This document shows positions 11,820-22,448 of a stretch of DNA of 64,000 nucleotides, in pieces. Numbering within the stretch: the stretch's first letter is position 1; each line of letters starts with the position of its first letter. Source of the DNA: Thiomonas intermedia (GTDB lineage Bacteria; Pseudomonadota; Gammaproteobacteria; Burkholderiales; Burkholderiaceae_C); the NCBI RefSeq assembly GCF_002028405.1, contig NZ_CP020046.1, positions 1,178,001 to 1,242,000 of the forward strand. Reading direction: 5' to 3'. The position numbers were made by a program, and so were the translations under genes. The notes under the pieces were generated by a model, which worked only from the letters and a program-made list of their open reading frames with translations, had not been told where the DNA came from and searched no databases.

Positions 11820-12655
11820 CGTTGCAAAATCACCTGCAGCACAAAGCGCGAGCCGACATAGGTGAGCAACAGCAACACAGTGCCGCCGAACAGCCAGCCC
11901 AGGGCCCGCGTGCCGCGCCAACCCAGAAATACCCGGCCCATCATCAGCACGGCGAAAATGAGCCAGGCGGCGATGCCGAACACCGCCTGATGATTGAACT
12001 CGAAGGGCTTGCCGAACAGCTTCTCGCTGAACGTGGCAGCAAACACGAGCGACGCCGTCAGCAGGGCGAAGCCCACACCCGCGAGCCGGTAAGTGAGCTT
12101 TTCCAGGGTGAGCAGAGGAAGGCTGCGTGAGACCCCAGACACCGCGCCCTTGCGCCGGTGCAGCGAGCGTTCGGCAGTCCATAGCAAGATGCCATGCAGC
12201 ACCGCGGCACCAAACAGTCCGTAGGCCGCGATGCCCATCGCCCAGTGCAAGGCGAAGGTGGGGCCGGCGCCGTAAGGCGGCGTAAAGGTGCCCGGAAACA
12301 CCCAGCTCAACAGGATGGACATGGCCGCCAGCAGGCAGATCCAGCTCCTGAGCATCTGCAAGGGGTAATAGAGGCTTTCCACCCAATAGACCGCCGCGAC
12401 CAACCAGAAGGTGACCGAGAGCGCCTGAGCGAAGCCGAAATGCGGCTGCAACTCGCCATGCAGCACCATGGCGAACGTGATGGTCTGGGCGATCCAGGCC
12501 AGCGCCATCACCCAGGTCGACCAGCGCTCGGAGCGTTGCGTCGTCCCTTGGTTGCCGCTTTCCGCATGACCCAGCGCCAAAGCGGGCGTGGGGCGCGACA
12601 ACACCGCAGCCAGCATATAGAAGGCAAAGGCGAGGCTATTCACTAAAATCGACAT
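11816..12655 (-). CDS. Cytochrome c assembly (YpjD/CcsA-like) inner membrane protein
   Basis: Integral membrane protein of 279 residues with about eight hydrophobic helices. It belongs to the cytochrome c assembly/HemX superfamily: the conserved histidines lie in ALHWAMGIAAYGLF and EFNHQAVFGI, and the core contains an aromatic stretch with PPYG. Members of this branch are commonly found next to ffh and are called YpjD; a direct role in heme handling is inferred from the family and not shown. It is divergent from ffh with 115 bp between them. Confidence 0.85.
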   Translation of the reverse strand: MSILVNSLAFAFYMLAAVLSRPTPALALGHAESGNQGTTQRSERWSTWVMALAWIAQTITFAMVLHGELQPHFGFAQALSVTFWLVAAVYWVESLYYPLQMLRSWICLLAAMSILLSWVFPGTFTPPYGAGPTFALHWAMGIAAYGLFGAAVLHGILLWTAERSLHRRKGAVSGVSRSLPLLTLEKLTYRLAGVGFALLTASLVFAATFSEKLFGKPFEFNHQAVFGIAAWLIFAVLMMGRVFLGWRGTRALGWLFGGTVLLLLTYVGSRFVLQVILQR

Positions 12656-12770
12656 GTTTCAAGTTTAACCGACCCCCCTGCGGCAGCCCTAGGCCGCGAG
12701 CGGCAAACACCAGACTGGCAACAGGCCCCGCGCCTGCCGGTCCACCCAACGCCCGAATCCTCCACGCCTC

Positions 12771-14120
12771 ATGCTCAACAACCTCACCCAACGTCTGTCC
12801 CGCGTGGTCAAGACCCTCAAGGGCGAAGCACGCATCACCGAGTCCAATATCCAGGACATGCTGCGCGAAGTGCGGCTCGCGCTTCTCGAAGCCGATGTGG
12901 CGCTTCCGGTCGTGAGGGAGTTCACCGCCCGCGTCAAGGAAAAAGCCCTGGGCCAGGAAGTCGTCGGTTCGCTCTCCCCGGGCCAGGCGCTGGTGGGTGT
13001 GGTGCAGCGCGAACTTGCCGACCTCATGGGCGGCGATGCCGTACCGCTCAACCTCGCCACCCAGCCGCCGGCCATCGTGCTCATGGCCGGTCTGCAGGGC
13101 GCAGGCAAGACCACGACCACCGCCAAGCTGGCGCGGCTGCTGACCGAACGGCAGAAGAAGAAGGTGCTTACCGTCTCGTGCGACGTCTACCGGCCAGCGG
13201 CCATCGCCCAGTTGCAGACCGTGACGGCCCAGGCGGGTGCGGAGTTCTTTCCTTCCGAGCCCACCGACAAGCCGCTGGACATCGCGCACCGCGCGGTCGA
13301 CTATGCGCGCAGCCACCACTTCGACGTACTGCTCGTGGACACAGCGGGTCGTCTCGCGGTGGATGAGGCCATGATGCGCGAGATCCGGGAGCTGCACGGC
13401 GCGCTCAAACCCATCGAAACCCTGTTCGTGGTCGATGCCATGCAGGGCCAGGATGCGGTGAACACCGCACGCGCCTTCCACGACACCCTGCCGCTGACCG
13501 GCATCGTGCTCACCAAGCTCGATGGCGATGCCCGCGGGGGTGCGGCGCTCTCGGTGCGCCAGGTCACCGGAGCGCCGATCAAGTTCGCCGGGGTGTCGGA
13601 GAAGATCGACGGCCTGGAGCCCTTCGATCCGCGTCGCATGGCCGACCGCATTCTGGGCATGGGCGACATCCTCGCGCTGGTGGAGCAGGCGCAGCGCCAG
13701 GTCGACATCGACGCCGCCCAGCAGCTCGCCGCCAAGGTGAAGTCGGGCGCCCAATTCGACCTCAACGACTTTCTCATGCAACTGCAGCAGATGAACAAGA
13801 TGGGCGGCCTGCAGGGCATGCTCGACAAGCTGCCGGCCGAGATGCAGGCCAAGGCCGGGCAGGCCGACATGAGCCGCGCCGAACGCGATATGCGCCGCAT
13901 GCAGGGCATCATCCACAGCATGACGCCGCAGGAACGCCACAAGCCCGATGTCATCAAGGCCACGCGCAAGCGCCGCATCGCCCAAGGCGCGGGCGTTCAG
14001 GTGCAGGAGGTAAACCGGCTGCTCAAACAATATGAGCAGATGCGCGACATGATGAAAAAGATGAAGGGCGGCAAGATGTTCAAGATGATGCAGCGCATGG
14101 GCGGCATGATGCCGCGCTGA
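12771..14120 (+). CDS. ffh: Signal recognition particle protein Ffh
   Basis: GTPase that binds 4.5S RNA and signal sequences and brings ribosomes to FtsY at the membrane. The 449 residues show the N domain (1-90), then the G domain with P-loop GLQGAGKTTTTAKLA, DTAGR and TKLDGDARGG. The methionine-rich M domain (about 325-449) has the RNA-binding GSG-like region and a C-terminus rich in Met and Lys. The length is normal. It converges on the lytic transglycosylase gene with 4 bp between the stops. Confidence 0.98.
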   Translation: MLNNLTQRLSRVVKTLKGEARITESNIQDMLREVRLALLEADVALPVVREFTARVKEKALGQEVVGSLSPGQALVGVVQRELADLMGGDAVPLNLATQPPAIVLMAGLQGAGKTTTTAKLARLLTERQKKKVLTVSCDVYRPAAIAQLQTVTAQAGAEFFPSEPTDKPLDIAHRAVDYARSHHFDVLLVDTAGRLAVDEAMMREIRELHGALKPIETLFVVDAMQGQDAVNTARAFHDTLPLTGIVLTKLDGDARGGAALSVRQVTGAPIKFAGVSEKIDGLEPFDPRRMADRILGMGDILALVEQAQRQVDIDAAQQLAAKVKSGAQFDLNDFLMQLQQMNKMGGLQGMLDKLPAEMQAKAGQADMSRAERDMRRMQGIIHSMTPQERHKPDVIKATRKRRIAQGAGVQVQEVNRLLKQYEQMRDMMKKMKGGKMFKMMQRMGGMMPR

Positions 14121-14124
14121 ACCT

Positions 14125-14772
14125 TCAGCCCGAACCGCCCGCGACCAGCCAGCGCTGTCGCGCGGCGAGTACCGCATCCGGATAGGCCGCCCGCCCGCGC
14201 GAGCCGTTGTAGCGGCCGAGGGCGTAGAACAGGTTGCCGTTTTCGAGGTTCAGATAGTGACGCAGGATGACGCAGCCGTAACGCAGATTCACCTGCATGT
14301 GCAGCAGACTGGCCACCTCGCCATTGCCGATCTGCCGCGTCCAGAACGGCATGACCTGCATATAACCCATCGCACCGGCCGATGAGATGGCGTATTTTTT
14401 GAAGCCGCTTTCCACCTGGATCAACCCCAGCACCAGCGCGGGCTCCAGTCCGGCGCGGTGCGATTCGTACCAGACGGTCTGCAGAAAATCGCGGCGCACA
14501 GAAAACCCGGGGATGCGGTTCTGCAGCCGCGCCGACTCGGTCGCCAGCCACACCCAATACTGGGCGAAGTGGTTGGCATCGCGAAAATGCGGCTGCGGCG
14601 GGGGTGCCTCGGCGATCTGCGCAGCCAGCACGGTGCGCACCGCGTCGCTGAGCTGCTCTTCCTTCTGCGCCCCCGCCCAGGCGTAGGTCGCGGGCAGGCC
14701 CCAGCCCGCGCCGATGGCGGCGCCGAGCCCAGCCATCCGCACCAGGCAATGGCGGCGCGATAGACGCCTCAT
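14125..14772 (-). CDS. Lytic transglycosylase, SLT domain, with Tat-like signal
   Basis: Cleaves peptidoglycan glycan strands to anhydro-muropeptides. The 215-residue protein starts with a twin-arginine type signal (SRRHCLVRMAGLGAA, then an AWA-type cleavage site). The SLT fold follows: catalytic Glu in LGLIQVESGFKKYAISSAGAMGYMQVMPFW, then the Tyr of the ALGRYNGS motif. I chose the ATG at 14772, since residues upstream of it overlap proS and are not signal-like. It is a candidate Tat substrate, while most such enzymes use Sec. Confidence 0.9.
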   Translation of the reverse strand: MRRLSRRHCLVRMAGLGAAIGAGWGLPATYAWAGAQKEEQLSDAVRTVLAAQIAEAPPPQPHFRDANHFAQYWVWLATESARLQNRIPGFSVRRDFLQTVWYESHRAGLEPALVLGLIQVESGFKKYAISSAGAMGYMQVMPFWTRQIGNGEVASLLHMQVNLRYGCVILRHYLNLENGNLFYALGRYNGSRGRAAYPDAVLAARQRWLVAGGSG

Positions 14773-14800
14773 ACGCTCGCGGGCCGTGTCGAAAACAGGC

Positions 14801-16531
14801 TCAGTGCTTGAGGCGGGACTGCAGTTGCGCAGACGCCTCGGCCAGTGGCAGCACGGTAGGCGCGGCATCGCGGCGATGCTGGTATTCCACCGTGCCCGCG
14901 GCGATGCCGCGATCGGAAACCACCAATCGATGCGGCACGCCAATCAGCTCCCAATCGCCGAGCATCACGCCCGGGCGCTCGCCGCGGTCGTCCAGCGCCA
15001 CATCCACACCGGCCCCCAGAAGCTCGTCGTAGAGCGCGTCGGCCGCTTGGCGAACGGCCTCGCTGCGGTCATAGCCGATGGGACAGATCACGGCGGTGAA
15101 CGGCGCGATCGCATCCGGCCAGATCATGCCCTTGGCGTCATGGTTCTGCTCGATGCAGGCCCCGAGAATGCGGGTGATGCCGATGCCGTAGCACCCCATT
15201 TCCAGCGTTTGCGATTTGCCCTTGTCGTCCAGGAAGGTCGCGCCCATCGCGGCCGAATACTTGGTGCCCAGATAGAACACATGGCCCACTTCGATGCCAC
15301 GGCAGATCGAGAGCGTGCCCTGGCCATCCGGGCTGGGGTCGCCCGCCAGCACGTTGCGGATGTCCGCCACCTCGGGCTCGGGAAGGTCGCGCCCCCAATT
15401 GACGCCGGTGTAGTGGAAGTCCTCGGCGTTCGCGCCGACGACGAAGTCGTGCATCTGGGCCACCGTGCGGTCGGCAATCACGCGAACGGGAAGGCGGGTG
15501 CCCAGCGGCCCCAGATAGCCCGGGGGCGTGCCGAAGGTGGCCACAATCTCGGCCTCGGTCGCCATGCGAGTGTTGGACAGGCCGGCAAGCTTGCCCACCT
15601 TGACCTCGTTCACCGCATGATCGCCACGCACCAGCAGCAGCACCACCGTGGCCGGCTGTCCGGCCTTCTCGGCGTCGACCGCAAGCACGACCGATTTGAT
15701 CGTCTGCTGCAGTGCGATGCCCAACAGGGCCGCCACGTCCTCGCATTTCGCCGCGCCCGGCGTGGGCGTCTTCTGCAGGGCTTGTGAGGGCTCTGCGCGC
15801 GTGGCGATCAGGGAAAGCGCTTCGGCCTTCTCGATGTTGGCGGCAAAGTCCGAACCCTCACAGTAGGCGATGGCGTCTTCTCCGGTGTCGGCAATGACGT
15901 GGAATTCATGGCTGAGCGATCCGCCGATGGCGCCGGAATCCGCCGCAACGGCACGGAACTCGAAGCCAAAGCGCTGGAAGATCCGCACATAGGCATCGAA
16001 CATCGCTCGGTAGCTGGCCTGCGCCGACTCGAAATCGCGATCGAAGGAATAGGCATCCTTCATGGTGAACTCGCGGGCCCGCATCACGCCAAATCGCGGA
16101 CGTCGTTCGTCGCGGAACTTGGTCTGGATGTGATAGAAGTTGAGCGGCAGCTGACGCCAGCTCCGCACCTCGCTGCGCACCAGGTCGGTCACGACCTCCT
16201 CGGACGTCGGCTGGACCACGAAGTCGCGGTCGTGGCGGTCTTTGATGCGCAGCAGCTCGGGCCCGAACTTGTCCAGGCGGCCCGTCTCCTGCCAGAGTTC
16301 GGCGGGCTGCACGACGGGCATGAGCAACTCGATCGCACCCGCGCGATTCATTTCCTCGCGCACGATGGCCTCGACCTTGCGGATGCTGCGCAAGCCCAGC
16401 GGCAGATAGCTGTAAAGCCCGGCGGCGTGCTTCTTGATCATGCCTGCGCGCAGCATCAGCGCCTGGCTGCGAACATCGGCATCAGCCGGATCGTCTTTCT
16501 GAGTGGAGATGAAAAATCGGGAAATTTTCAT
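14801..16531 (-). CDS. proS: Prolyl-tRNA synthetase (bacterial type)
   Basis: Charges tRNA-Pro. The 576-residue length and order match the bacterial ProS form: class II motif 1 in the [16 protein letters not shown] region, motif 2 [17 protein letters not shown], an inserted editing domain (about residues 220-390), motif 3 [13 protein letters not shown], and the anticodon-binding domain at the C-terminus. The ATG at 16531 opens MKISRFF, as in homologues. It runs on the minus strand, divergent from rppH. Confidence 0.98.
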   Translation of the reverse strand: MKISRFFISTQKDDPADADVRSQALMLRAGMIKKHAAGLYSYLPLGLRSIRKVEAIVREEMNRAGAIELLMPVVQPAELWQETGRLDKFGPELLRIKDRHDRDFVVQPTSEEVVTDLVRSEVRSWRQLPLNFYHIQTKFRDERRPRFGVMRAREFTMKDAYSFDRDFESAQASYRAMFDAYVRIFQRFGFEFRAVAADSGAIGGSLSHEFHVIADTGEDAIAYCEGSDFAANIEKAEALSLIATRAEPSQALQKTPTPGAAKCEDVAALLGIALQQTIKSVVLAVDAEKAGQPATVVLLLVRGDHAVNEVKVGKLAGLSNTRMATEAEIVATFGTPPGYLGPLGTRLPVRVIADRTVAQMHDFVVGANAEDFHYTGVNWGRDLPEPEVADIRNVLAGDPSPDGQGTLSICRGIEVGHVFYLGTKYSAAMGATFLDDKGKSQTLEMGCYGIGITRILGACIEQNHDAKGMIWPDAIAPFTAVICPIGYDRSEAVRQAADALYDELLGAGVDVALDDRGERPGVMLGDWELIGVPHRLVVSDRGIAAGTVEYQHRRDAAPTVLPLAEASAQLQSRLKH

Positions 16532-16665
16532 GCGTAGCGGCGCGGGGCCGACATTGAGGAGAAGGGGTGAGAAGGACAGCGGGATCGGCTGCGTCAGCCG
16601 TCAAGGGCCTTCCACGGGCCCCTTCGCCCTGTGGAGATACCCCCTGCAACGACGGCGTCGCTGCC

Positions 16666-16671
16666 TATAAT
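16666..16671 (+). promoter_or_regulatory. Predicted -10 element for rppH
   Basis: TATAAT at 16666-16671, 41 bp upstream of the rppH start, is a perfect -10 element. A weak -35 (CTGCAA, 16644-16649) lies 16 bp before it. This places the transcript start near 16678, ahead of the GAGGAT ribosome site. Confidence 0.6.
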
Positions 16672-16706
16672 CAAGCGGAGAATTCTAAAAGATCGAGGAT
16701 CAGGCG

Positions 16707-17294
16707 ATGTTGGATCGCGAAGGCTACCGTCCCAACGTGGGCATCATCCTGCTCAACGCCAGAAATCAGGTGTTCTGGGGCAAGCGCGTCCGGGCGCATT
16801 CCTGGCAGTTTCCCCAGGGTGGCATCAACCCGGGCGAAACGCCCGAACAGGCGATGTACCGTGAGTTGCACGAAGAGGTCGGCCTCAACCCTTGTCATGT
16901 CCGCATCATCGCCCGTACCCGGCACTGGCTGCGCTACGACGTGCCCAGTCACTTCGTTCGCCGCGACAGCCGCGGCATCTACAAGGGCCAGAAGCAGATC
17001 TGGTATCTGCTGCGCCTGACGGGACGCGATTGTGATGTCTGCCTGCGCGCCACCGAGCACCCCGAATTCGACGCCTGGCGCTGGAACGAATACTGGATCC
17101 CGCTCGACAGCGTGATCGAGTTCAAACGCGAGGTCTATCAGATGGCGCTTACCGAGCTGGCGCACTTCCTGCCCAAAGCCGAACCTCGTACGCGATTCCT
17201 GCGCGCCAATCTGCGCCATCGGCACGAAGGGCCGGGGACGGTTGCCGAGCCTGGCGCTACGTCCTCCCATCTCACCAACCCGGATCCCGCATGA
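16707..17294 (+). CDS. rppH: RNA pyrophosphohydrolase (Nudix)
   Basis: Removes pyrophosphate from 5' ends of mRNA and so starts decay. The 195 residues show the RppH N-terminus [17 protein letters not shown], the QFPQGGI segment and a complete Nudix box (G-x5-E-x7-RELHEEVG at about 38-60). GAGGAT lies before the ATG. Its stop overlaps the next gene by 4 bp (ATGA). The C-terminal 35 residues are a poorly conserved tail. Confidence 0.96.
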   Translation: MLDREGYRPNVGIILLNARNQVFWGKRVRAHSWQFPQGGINPGETPEQAMYRELHEEVGLNPCHVRIIARTRHWLRYDVPSHFVRRDSRGIYKGQKQIWYLLRLTGRDCDVCLRATEHPEFDAWRWNEYWIPLDSVIEFKREVYQMALTELAHFLPKAEPRTRFLRANLRHRHEGPGTVAEPGATSSHLTNPDPA

Positions 17295-17833
17295 TGTTTT
17301 CCCGATCGGCGCCTGTGCGCGCCGCACTGCTGGCCTGTCTGTGGCCCGCACTCGTCCTGGCGCCCTGCGCCCACGCGCAGTCCACCAGCGACGAAGGCTG
17401 GTTCGGCGCCAAAACGACGACAGCCGAAGCCCCAGTGACCTTTCCCCGCGCACCCCAAGACCTCGTGCACGTGCACATCACCGCGAGTGGGTCGCTTCAG
17501 TTTTATGTCGATCGGGGGTCGGTCTCGGTAGAACCCGGACAGACCGTGCGCTACACCCTGGTCGGAAAAACGCCTGACGGTCCGAGCAACATCACCTACG
17601 AGGGCATCAATTGCGCCAAGCGGCAGTGGAAACTCTATGCCCTCTGGAACGACGCCAGCAAGCAGTGGGTGGCGGCAGCCGGAAGTGACTGGCAGCCCAT
17701 TCCCGAAAACGGCGCCGCTCGTGTGCACTCCACGCTGTTCCGCGATGATTTCTGCCGCAACCAGTCGGTCCGAGGCCCTGCGGCCGACCTGGTGCGCCGC
17801 ATCGAACTGGGGCTGCACGCCCCTTCGGATTGA
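17291..17833 (+). CDS. CNP1-like periplasmic protein
   Basis: A 180-residue protein with a clear signal peptide (positive start, hydrophobic core, cleavage near AHAQ, residue 30). The mature part carries the CNP1-like domain, including [24 protein letters not shown] and a pair of Cys (INC and DDFC) that could form a disulfide. The family is named after a Neisseria protein and its function is unknown. It is translationally coupled to rppH and converges on proB. Confidence 0.85.
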   Translation: MMFSRSAPVRAALLACLWPALVLAPCAHAQSTSDEGWFGAKTTTAEAPVTFPRAPQDLVHVHITASGSLQFYVDRGSVSVEPGQTVRYTLVGKTPDGPSNITYEGINCAKRQWKLYALWNDASKQWVAAAGSDWQPIPENGAARVHSTLFRDDFCRNQSVRGPAADLVRRIELGLHAPSD

Positions 17834-17849
17834 TAGCGGCGGAATCCGC

Positions 17850-18980
17850 CTACAGAAACACCATATTGTCGCGGTGGATCAGCTCGGGTTCCTCGCTGAA
17901 TCCAAGAATGGCCTCGATGTCCGAAGACGGACGGCGCATGATGCGCCGGGCCTGGGATGCCGCGTAATTGCTCAATCCACGGGCGATTTCCGCGCCACTG
18001 GCGTCACGTACTGCAATGACGTCGCCCCGCTCGAAGTCCCCGTGCACCTCGATCACGCCGACGGGCAGCAAACTCGCGCCCTGGGCGCGAAGCCGACGGG
18101 CCGCGCCTTCATCCACCGTCACCCAGCCCCGCAGCTGCAGGTGATCGGCCATCCACTGTTTGCGTGCGGCCAGCTTGGCGTGTCCGGCCAAAAGTTGGGT
18201 GCCGACGATTTCACCCCGTGCGAGCCGCGCCAAGACCTCGGGCTCGCGGCCGCTTGCAATCACCGTATGTGCGCCACTGCGCGCTGCGCGCCGCGCTGCC
18301 GTGACCTTGGTGGCCATCCCGCCGGTGCCGATTCCGGTGCCGGCGCCGCCCGCCATCGCCTGCAGCGTGGCATCCTCGGCGTCAGCCTGCGCGATCAGCG
18401 TGGCGTCGGCATGCTTGCGTGGATCGGCGCTGTACAGACCGGACTGGTCGGTGAGAATAATGAGCACATCGCCTTCCACCAGATTGGTGACCAGGGCGCC
18501 CAGGGTGTCGTTGTCACCGAATTTGATCTCGTCGGTGACCACCGTGTCGTTCTCGTTGATGACCGGCACGACACCCTGCTCCAAAAGGGTCAGCAAGGTC
18601 GTGCGGGCATTGAGGTAGCGCTGGCGATCGGCCAGATCGGCGTGGGTCAACAAGACCTGGGCGGCGATCATGCCGCGCTCGCGGAACGCCGTTTCGTAGG
18701 CTTGCGCAAGCCCCATCTGGCCCACGGCCGCCGCGGCCTGCAATTGATGCATCTCACGCGGACGCTGCGACCAGCCCAGGCGGCGCATGCCCTCGGCGAT
18801 GGCACCGCTGGAAACCAGAATCACGTCCTTGCCCGCCGAGCGCAGCCCCGCAATCTGTCCGGCCCAGCGCGAGACGGCTTCGAGATCGACGCCGCGCCCT
18901 TCATTGGTCACCAGACTGGAGCCGGCCTTGATGATGATGCGCCGCGCGGATTGCACGACGGAACTCGACAACAGCTGCAT
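17850..18980 (-). CDS. proB: Glutamate 5-kinase
   Basis: Phosphorylates glutamate, the first step of proline synthesis. The 376 residues contain an amino-acid kinase domain ([41 protein letters not shown]) and a C-terminal PUA domain (about residues 275-370). Two starts are possible: the ATG at 18980, immediately after the obgE stop, or the ATG at 18995, which overlaps obgE by 14 bp and adds 5 residues. Neither has a clear ribosome site, so coupling to obgE is likely. Confidence 0.95.
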   Translation of the reverse strand: MQLLSSSVVQSARRIIIKAGSSLVTNEGRGVDLEAVSRWAGQIAGLRSAGKDVILVSSGAIAEGMRRLGWSQRPREMHQLQAAAAVGQMGLAQAYETAFRERGMIAAQVLLTHADLADRQRYLNARTTLLTLLEQGVVPVINENDTVVTDEIKFGDNDTLGALVTNLVEGDVLIILTDQSGLYSADPRKHADATLIAQADAEDATLQAMAGGAGTGIGTGGMATKVTAARRAARSGAHTVIASGREPEVLARLARGEIVGTQLLAGHAKLAARKQWMADHLQLRGWVTVDEGAARRLRAQGASLLPVGVIEVHGDFERGDVIAVRDASGAEIARGLSNYAASQARRIMRRPSSDIEAILGFSEEPELIHRDNMVFL

Positions 18981-18981
18981 T

Positions 18982-20144
<1,163 letters not shown>

Positions 20145-20196
20145 CGTTGGTGGGGCTTTCACCCCGATCCGGCCACTGAGGTGCCGGATCTGCCGA

Positions 20197-20454
20197 TCAG
20201 TTGGCTACGACGGAAACCGTCTGCCGATTGAACGCGCTCTTCACTTCAAATTCAACGCGGCCGTCGACCAGCGCGAACAAGGTGTGGTCTTTGCCGATGC
20301 CGACATTGTGACCGGCGTGGAACTTGGTGCCACGCTGGCGCACGATGATGCCGCCAGCCGAAATGCCCTGGCCGCCATACACCTTCACGCCAAGCCGTTT
20401 GGCTTCTGAGTCGCGACCATTACGCGTCGAGCCGCCGCCCTTTTTCTGTGCCAT
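20197..20454 (-). CDS. rpmA: Ribosomal protein bL27
   Basis: An 85-residue ribosomal protein at the 50S peptidyl-transferase side. It shows [16 protein letters not shown], then [11 protein letters not shown] and [20 protein letters not shown], the full family pattern with no N-terminal cleavage extension. AAGGAG lies before the ATG. It is 12 bp after rplU in the usual rplU-rpmA-obgE order. Confidence 0.99.
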   Translation of the reverse strand: MAQKKGGGSTRNGRDSEAKRLGVKVYGGQGISAGGIIVRQRGTKFHAGHNVGIGKDHTLFALVDGRVEFEVKSAFNRQTVSVVAN

Positions 20455-20466
20455 GTCTGATACTCC

Positions 20467-20778
20467 TTAGGCCGAGATCGTTTCGATCTGAAGCTCGGTG
20501 TAATTCTGCCGATGCCCCTGATGCTTCTGATAGTGCTTGCGGCGACGCATCTTGAAAATGCGCACCTTGTCGTGCCGCCCGTGCGACAGCACCTTGGCCG
20601 TCACCTTTGCACCGCTGACCAGGGGAGTACCGAATTTGGCGTCTTCACCGTTGACCACGGCAAGCACCTCTTCCAGCACAATATCCTGACCTACGTCTGC
20701 CGGCATCTGTTCTACCTTGATTTTTTCGCCAGCCGCAACACGGTACTGCTTGCCGCCGGTTTTTATGACCGCATACAT
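20467..20778 (-). CDS. rplU: Ribosomal protein bL21
   Basis: A 103-residue 50S protein that binds 23S rRNA. It shows [20 protein letters not shown] and the basic end [20 protein letters not shown]. The ATG at 20778 has AGGTGA 7 bp upstream; the longer open frame up to 20907 lies in the leader. It is the first gene of the rplU-rpmA(-obgE) unit. Confidence 0.99.
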   Translation of the reverse strand: MYAVIKTGGKQYRVAAGEKIKVEQMPADVGQDIVLEEVLAVVNGEDAKFGTPLVSGAKVTAKVLSHGRHDKVRIFKMRRRKHYQKHQGHRQNYTELQIETISA

Positions 20779-21109
20779 AAGTTCACCTCTGAGAAATCGT
20801 GCGTGTGGCCGACCGATCAATTCGATCAGATCCATCAGCCCCTGCACGGACCACCGGGCACCCTCAGCGCCTGACTGGAGCCCAGCCATCGCAAAGCACC
20901 ATTCCATTCAACACTCAGGACCGCCCGGAAAAAGCTGCATATTCTAGCATTGCTTGCGATTTTCGCCAGCCCCAGGCCGGCATCGTTGCCCCTGCACCAT
21001 CGCACAGAGTCCGAACACGGCGCCCTCCGCCCACACCTTCTTAGAATGGTCGCTTGCAGCGAAAGATCAAAAATTGTCAACCAGCACACGATTCGCAACG
21101 GATTCACCC
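20779..21109. promoter_or_regulatory. Divergent rplU/ispB intergenic region with predicted rplU promoter
   Basis: 331 bp between divergent genes. On the minus strand an extended -10, TGC TAGAAT (TAGAAT at 20946-20941), is the best promoter for rplU, with no strong -35. The transcript would start near 20934 and give a leader of about 155 nt, long enough for feedback control by a ribosomal protein. I did not find a clear promoter for ispB. Confidence 0.5.
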
Positions 21110-22120
21110 ATGCCGCTTCCCTCCACGCAAGCGCCTGACACATCCGGCACGCCGACGATTCATGCCGTCTTTGCACCGATCAAAGAGGACATGGCTTGCG
21201 TCGACCAGGCCATTCATGCCCATCTGGCCTCCGAAGTTGCACTGATCAACACCATTGGCGGCTATATCGTCGCTGGTGGTGGCAAGCGGCTGCGCCCAGC
21301 GCTGCTGCTGCTCGTGGCGCAGGCACTGGGCTTTCGCGGCGGCCAACAGCACGTCATGGCCGCCGTGGTGGAATTGATCCATACCGCCACGCTGCTGCAT
21401 GACGATGTGGTGGATGAGTCGTCCATGCGGCGTGGCCGGGAAACGTCCAACGCTCTTTTCGGCAACTCGGCCAGCGTGCTGGTCGGAGATTTTCTGTATT
21501 CGCGCGCATTCCAGATGATGGTGTCCGTCGGCAACATGCGCATTCTCGACATCTTGGCCGACGCGACCAATGTGATCGCTGAAGGCGAAGTCCTGCAGCT
21601 CCTCAACATGCATGATCCGGAGGTCGACGACCAGCGCTACCTGCAGGTCATTCGATTCAAGACGGCGAAACTCTTCGAGGCCGCCGCGCGCATTGGGGCT
21701 GTGCTTGCCGGCGCGACTGCGCAGACGCAGGAACAAATGGCTTTGGCTGGTCGCAGTTTCGGCACCGCCTTCCAATTGATCGACGATCTGCTGGATTACA
21801 ACGGCAACTCCGCAGAACTGGGCAAGAACATTGGCGACGACCTGCGCGAAGGCAAGCCCACGCTGCCGCTCATCATCGCCATGCGACAGGGCACTGCCGC
21901 GCAACGCTCCCTCCTTGAAAACGCCATCCGCCAGGGCGACACCACCGCCCTCGACGACGTGATGGACATCGTTCAGAGCTGCGGCGCGATGGAGGCTGTG
22001 CGCCAAGCCGCACAGGAAGAATTACGCGTCGCAGAACAGGCGCTCCGCCCCCTTCTTGCTAGCCCAGCCCGGCAGGCTCTGCTAGACTTATGCGCTTACT
22101 CTTTGGGACGCACGGTTTGA
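21110..22120 (+). CDS. ispB: Octaprenyl (polyprenyl) diphosphate synthase
   Basis: Builds the side chain of ubiquinone from farnesyl diphosphate and isopentenyl diphosphate. The 336 residues hold both aspartate-rich motifs, LLHDDVVDESSMRRG (first) and FQLIDDLLDY (second), plus GGGKRLRP near the start. I chose the ATG at 21110 (MPLPSTQAP); in-frame codons before it lie in the intergenic region and are not family-like. IspB is the usual name beside rplU in proteobacteria; the exact chain length is inferred. Confidence 0.95.
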   Translation: MPLPSTQAPDTSGTPTIHAVFAPIKEDMACVDQAIHAHLASEVALINTIGGYIVAGGGKRLRPALLLLVAQALGFRGGQQHVMAAVVELIHTATLLHDDVVDESSMRRGRETSNALFGNSASVLVGDFLYSRAFQMMVSVGNMRILDILADATNVIAEGEVLQLLNMHDPEVDDQRYLQVIRFKTAKLFEAAARIGAVLAGATAQTQEQMALAGRSFGTAFQLIDDLLDYNGNSAELGKNIGDDLREGKPTLPLIIAMRQGTAAQRSLLENAIRQGDTTALDDVMDIVQSCGAMEAVRQAAQEELRVAEQALRPLLASPARQALLDLCAYSLGRTV

Positions 22121-22166
22121 ACTCGTTGGTACAAGATGAGATCCTCTGCGCGGAATCCGATGAGAT

Positions 22167-22243
22167 CGGGGTGTAGCTTAGCCTGGTAGAGCGCTACGTT
22201 CGGGACGTAGAGGCCGGAGGTTCGAATCCTCTCACCCCGACCA
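22167..22243 (+). tRNA. tRNA-Pro (anticodon CGG)
   Basis: A 77-nt cloverleaf with encoded CCA. The acceptor stem CGGGGTG pairs with CACCCCG, the anticodon stem CTACG pairs with CGTAG, and the loop TTCGGGA gives anticodon CGG (reads CCG). The T arm contains GGTTCGAATCC. It lies 46 bp after ispB and is followed at once by a strong terminator. Confidence 0.98.
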
Positions 22244-22251
22244 GAATCCAG

Positions 22252-22291
22252 AAAACGGCCGCCATCGTGAACACGATGGCGGCCGTTTTTC
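22252..22291 (+). terminator. Strong terminator after tRNA-Pro
   Basis: An 18-bp perfect stem (22252-22269 with 22272-22289) has a very short loop and ends in a T run (GTTTTTC). The left arm begins with A residues, so it can work on both strands. It separates the ispB/tRNA unit from the pil genes. Confidence 0.93.
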
Positions 22292-22448
22292 TTGGCTAAG
22301 TGGCCCGCACCGTCAAGACCGCCACAATCGTGCCGTAACACCTCTAAACTGTGGATTTTTCACGCCACCAACCCACCAGGTGCGGCGTGAAGGATTTACA
22401 AACCCTCTCGGTCGCCCGCATCATGGGCGGCCTAATCTCTGCAGCATC

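Noticed and set aside
22292-22448. Sigma-54 promoter before pilB
   Set aside because: A TGGC-like stretch exists but the GC element at the required distance is missing.
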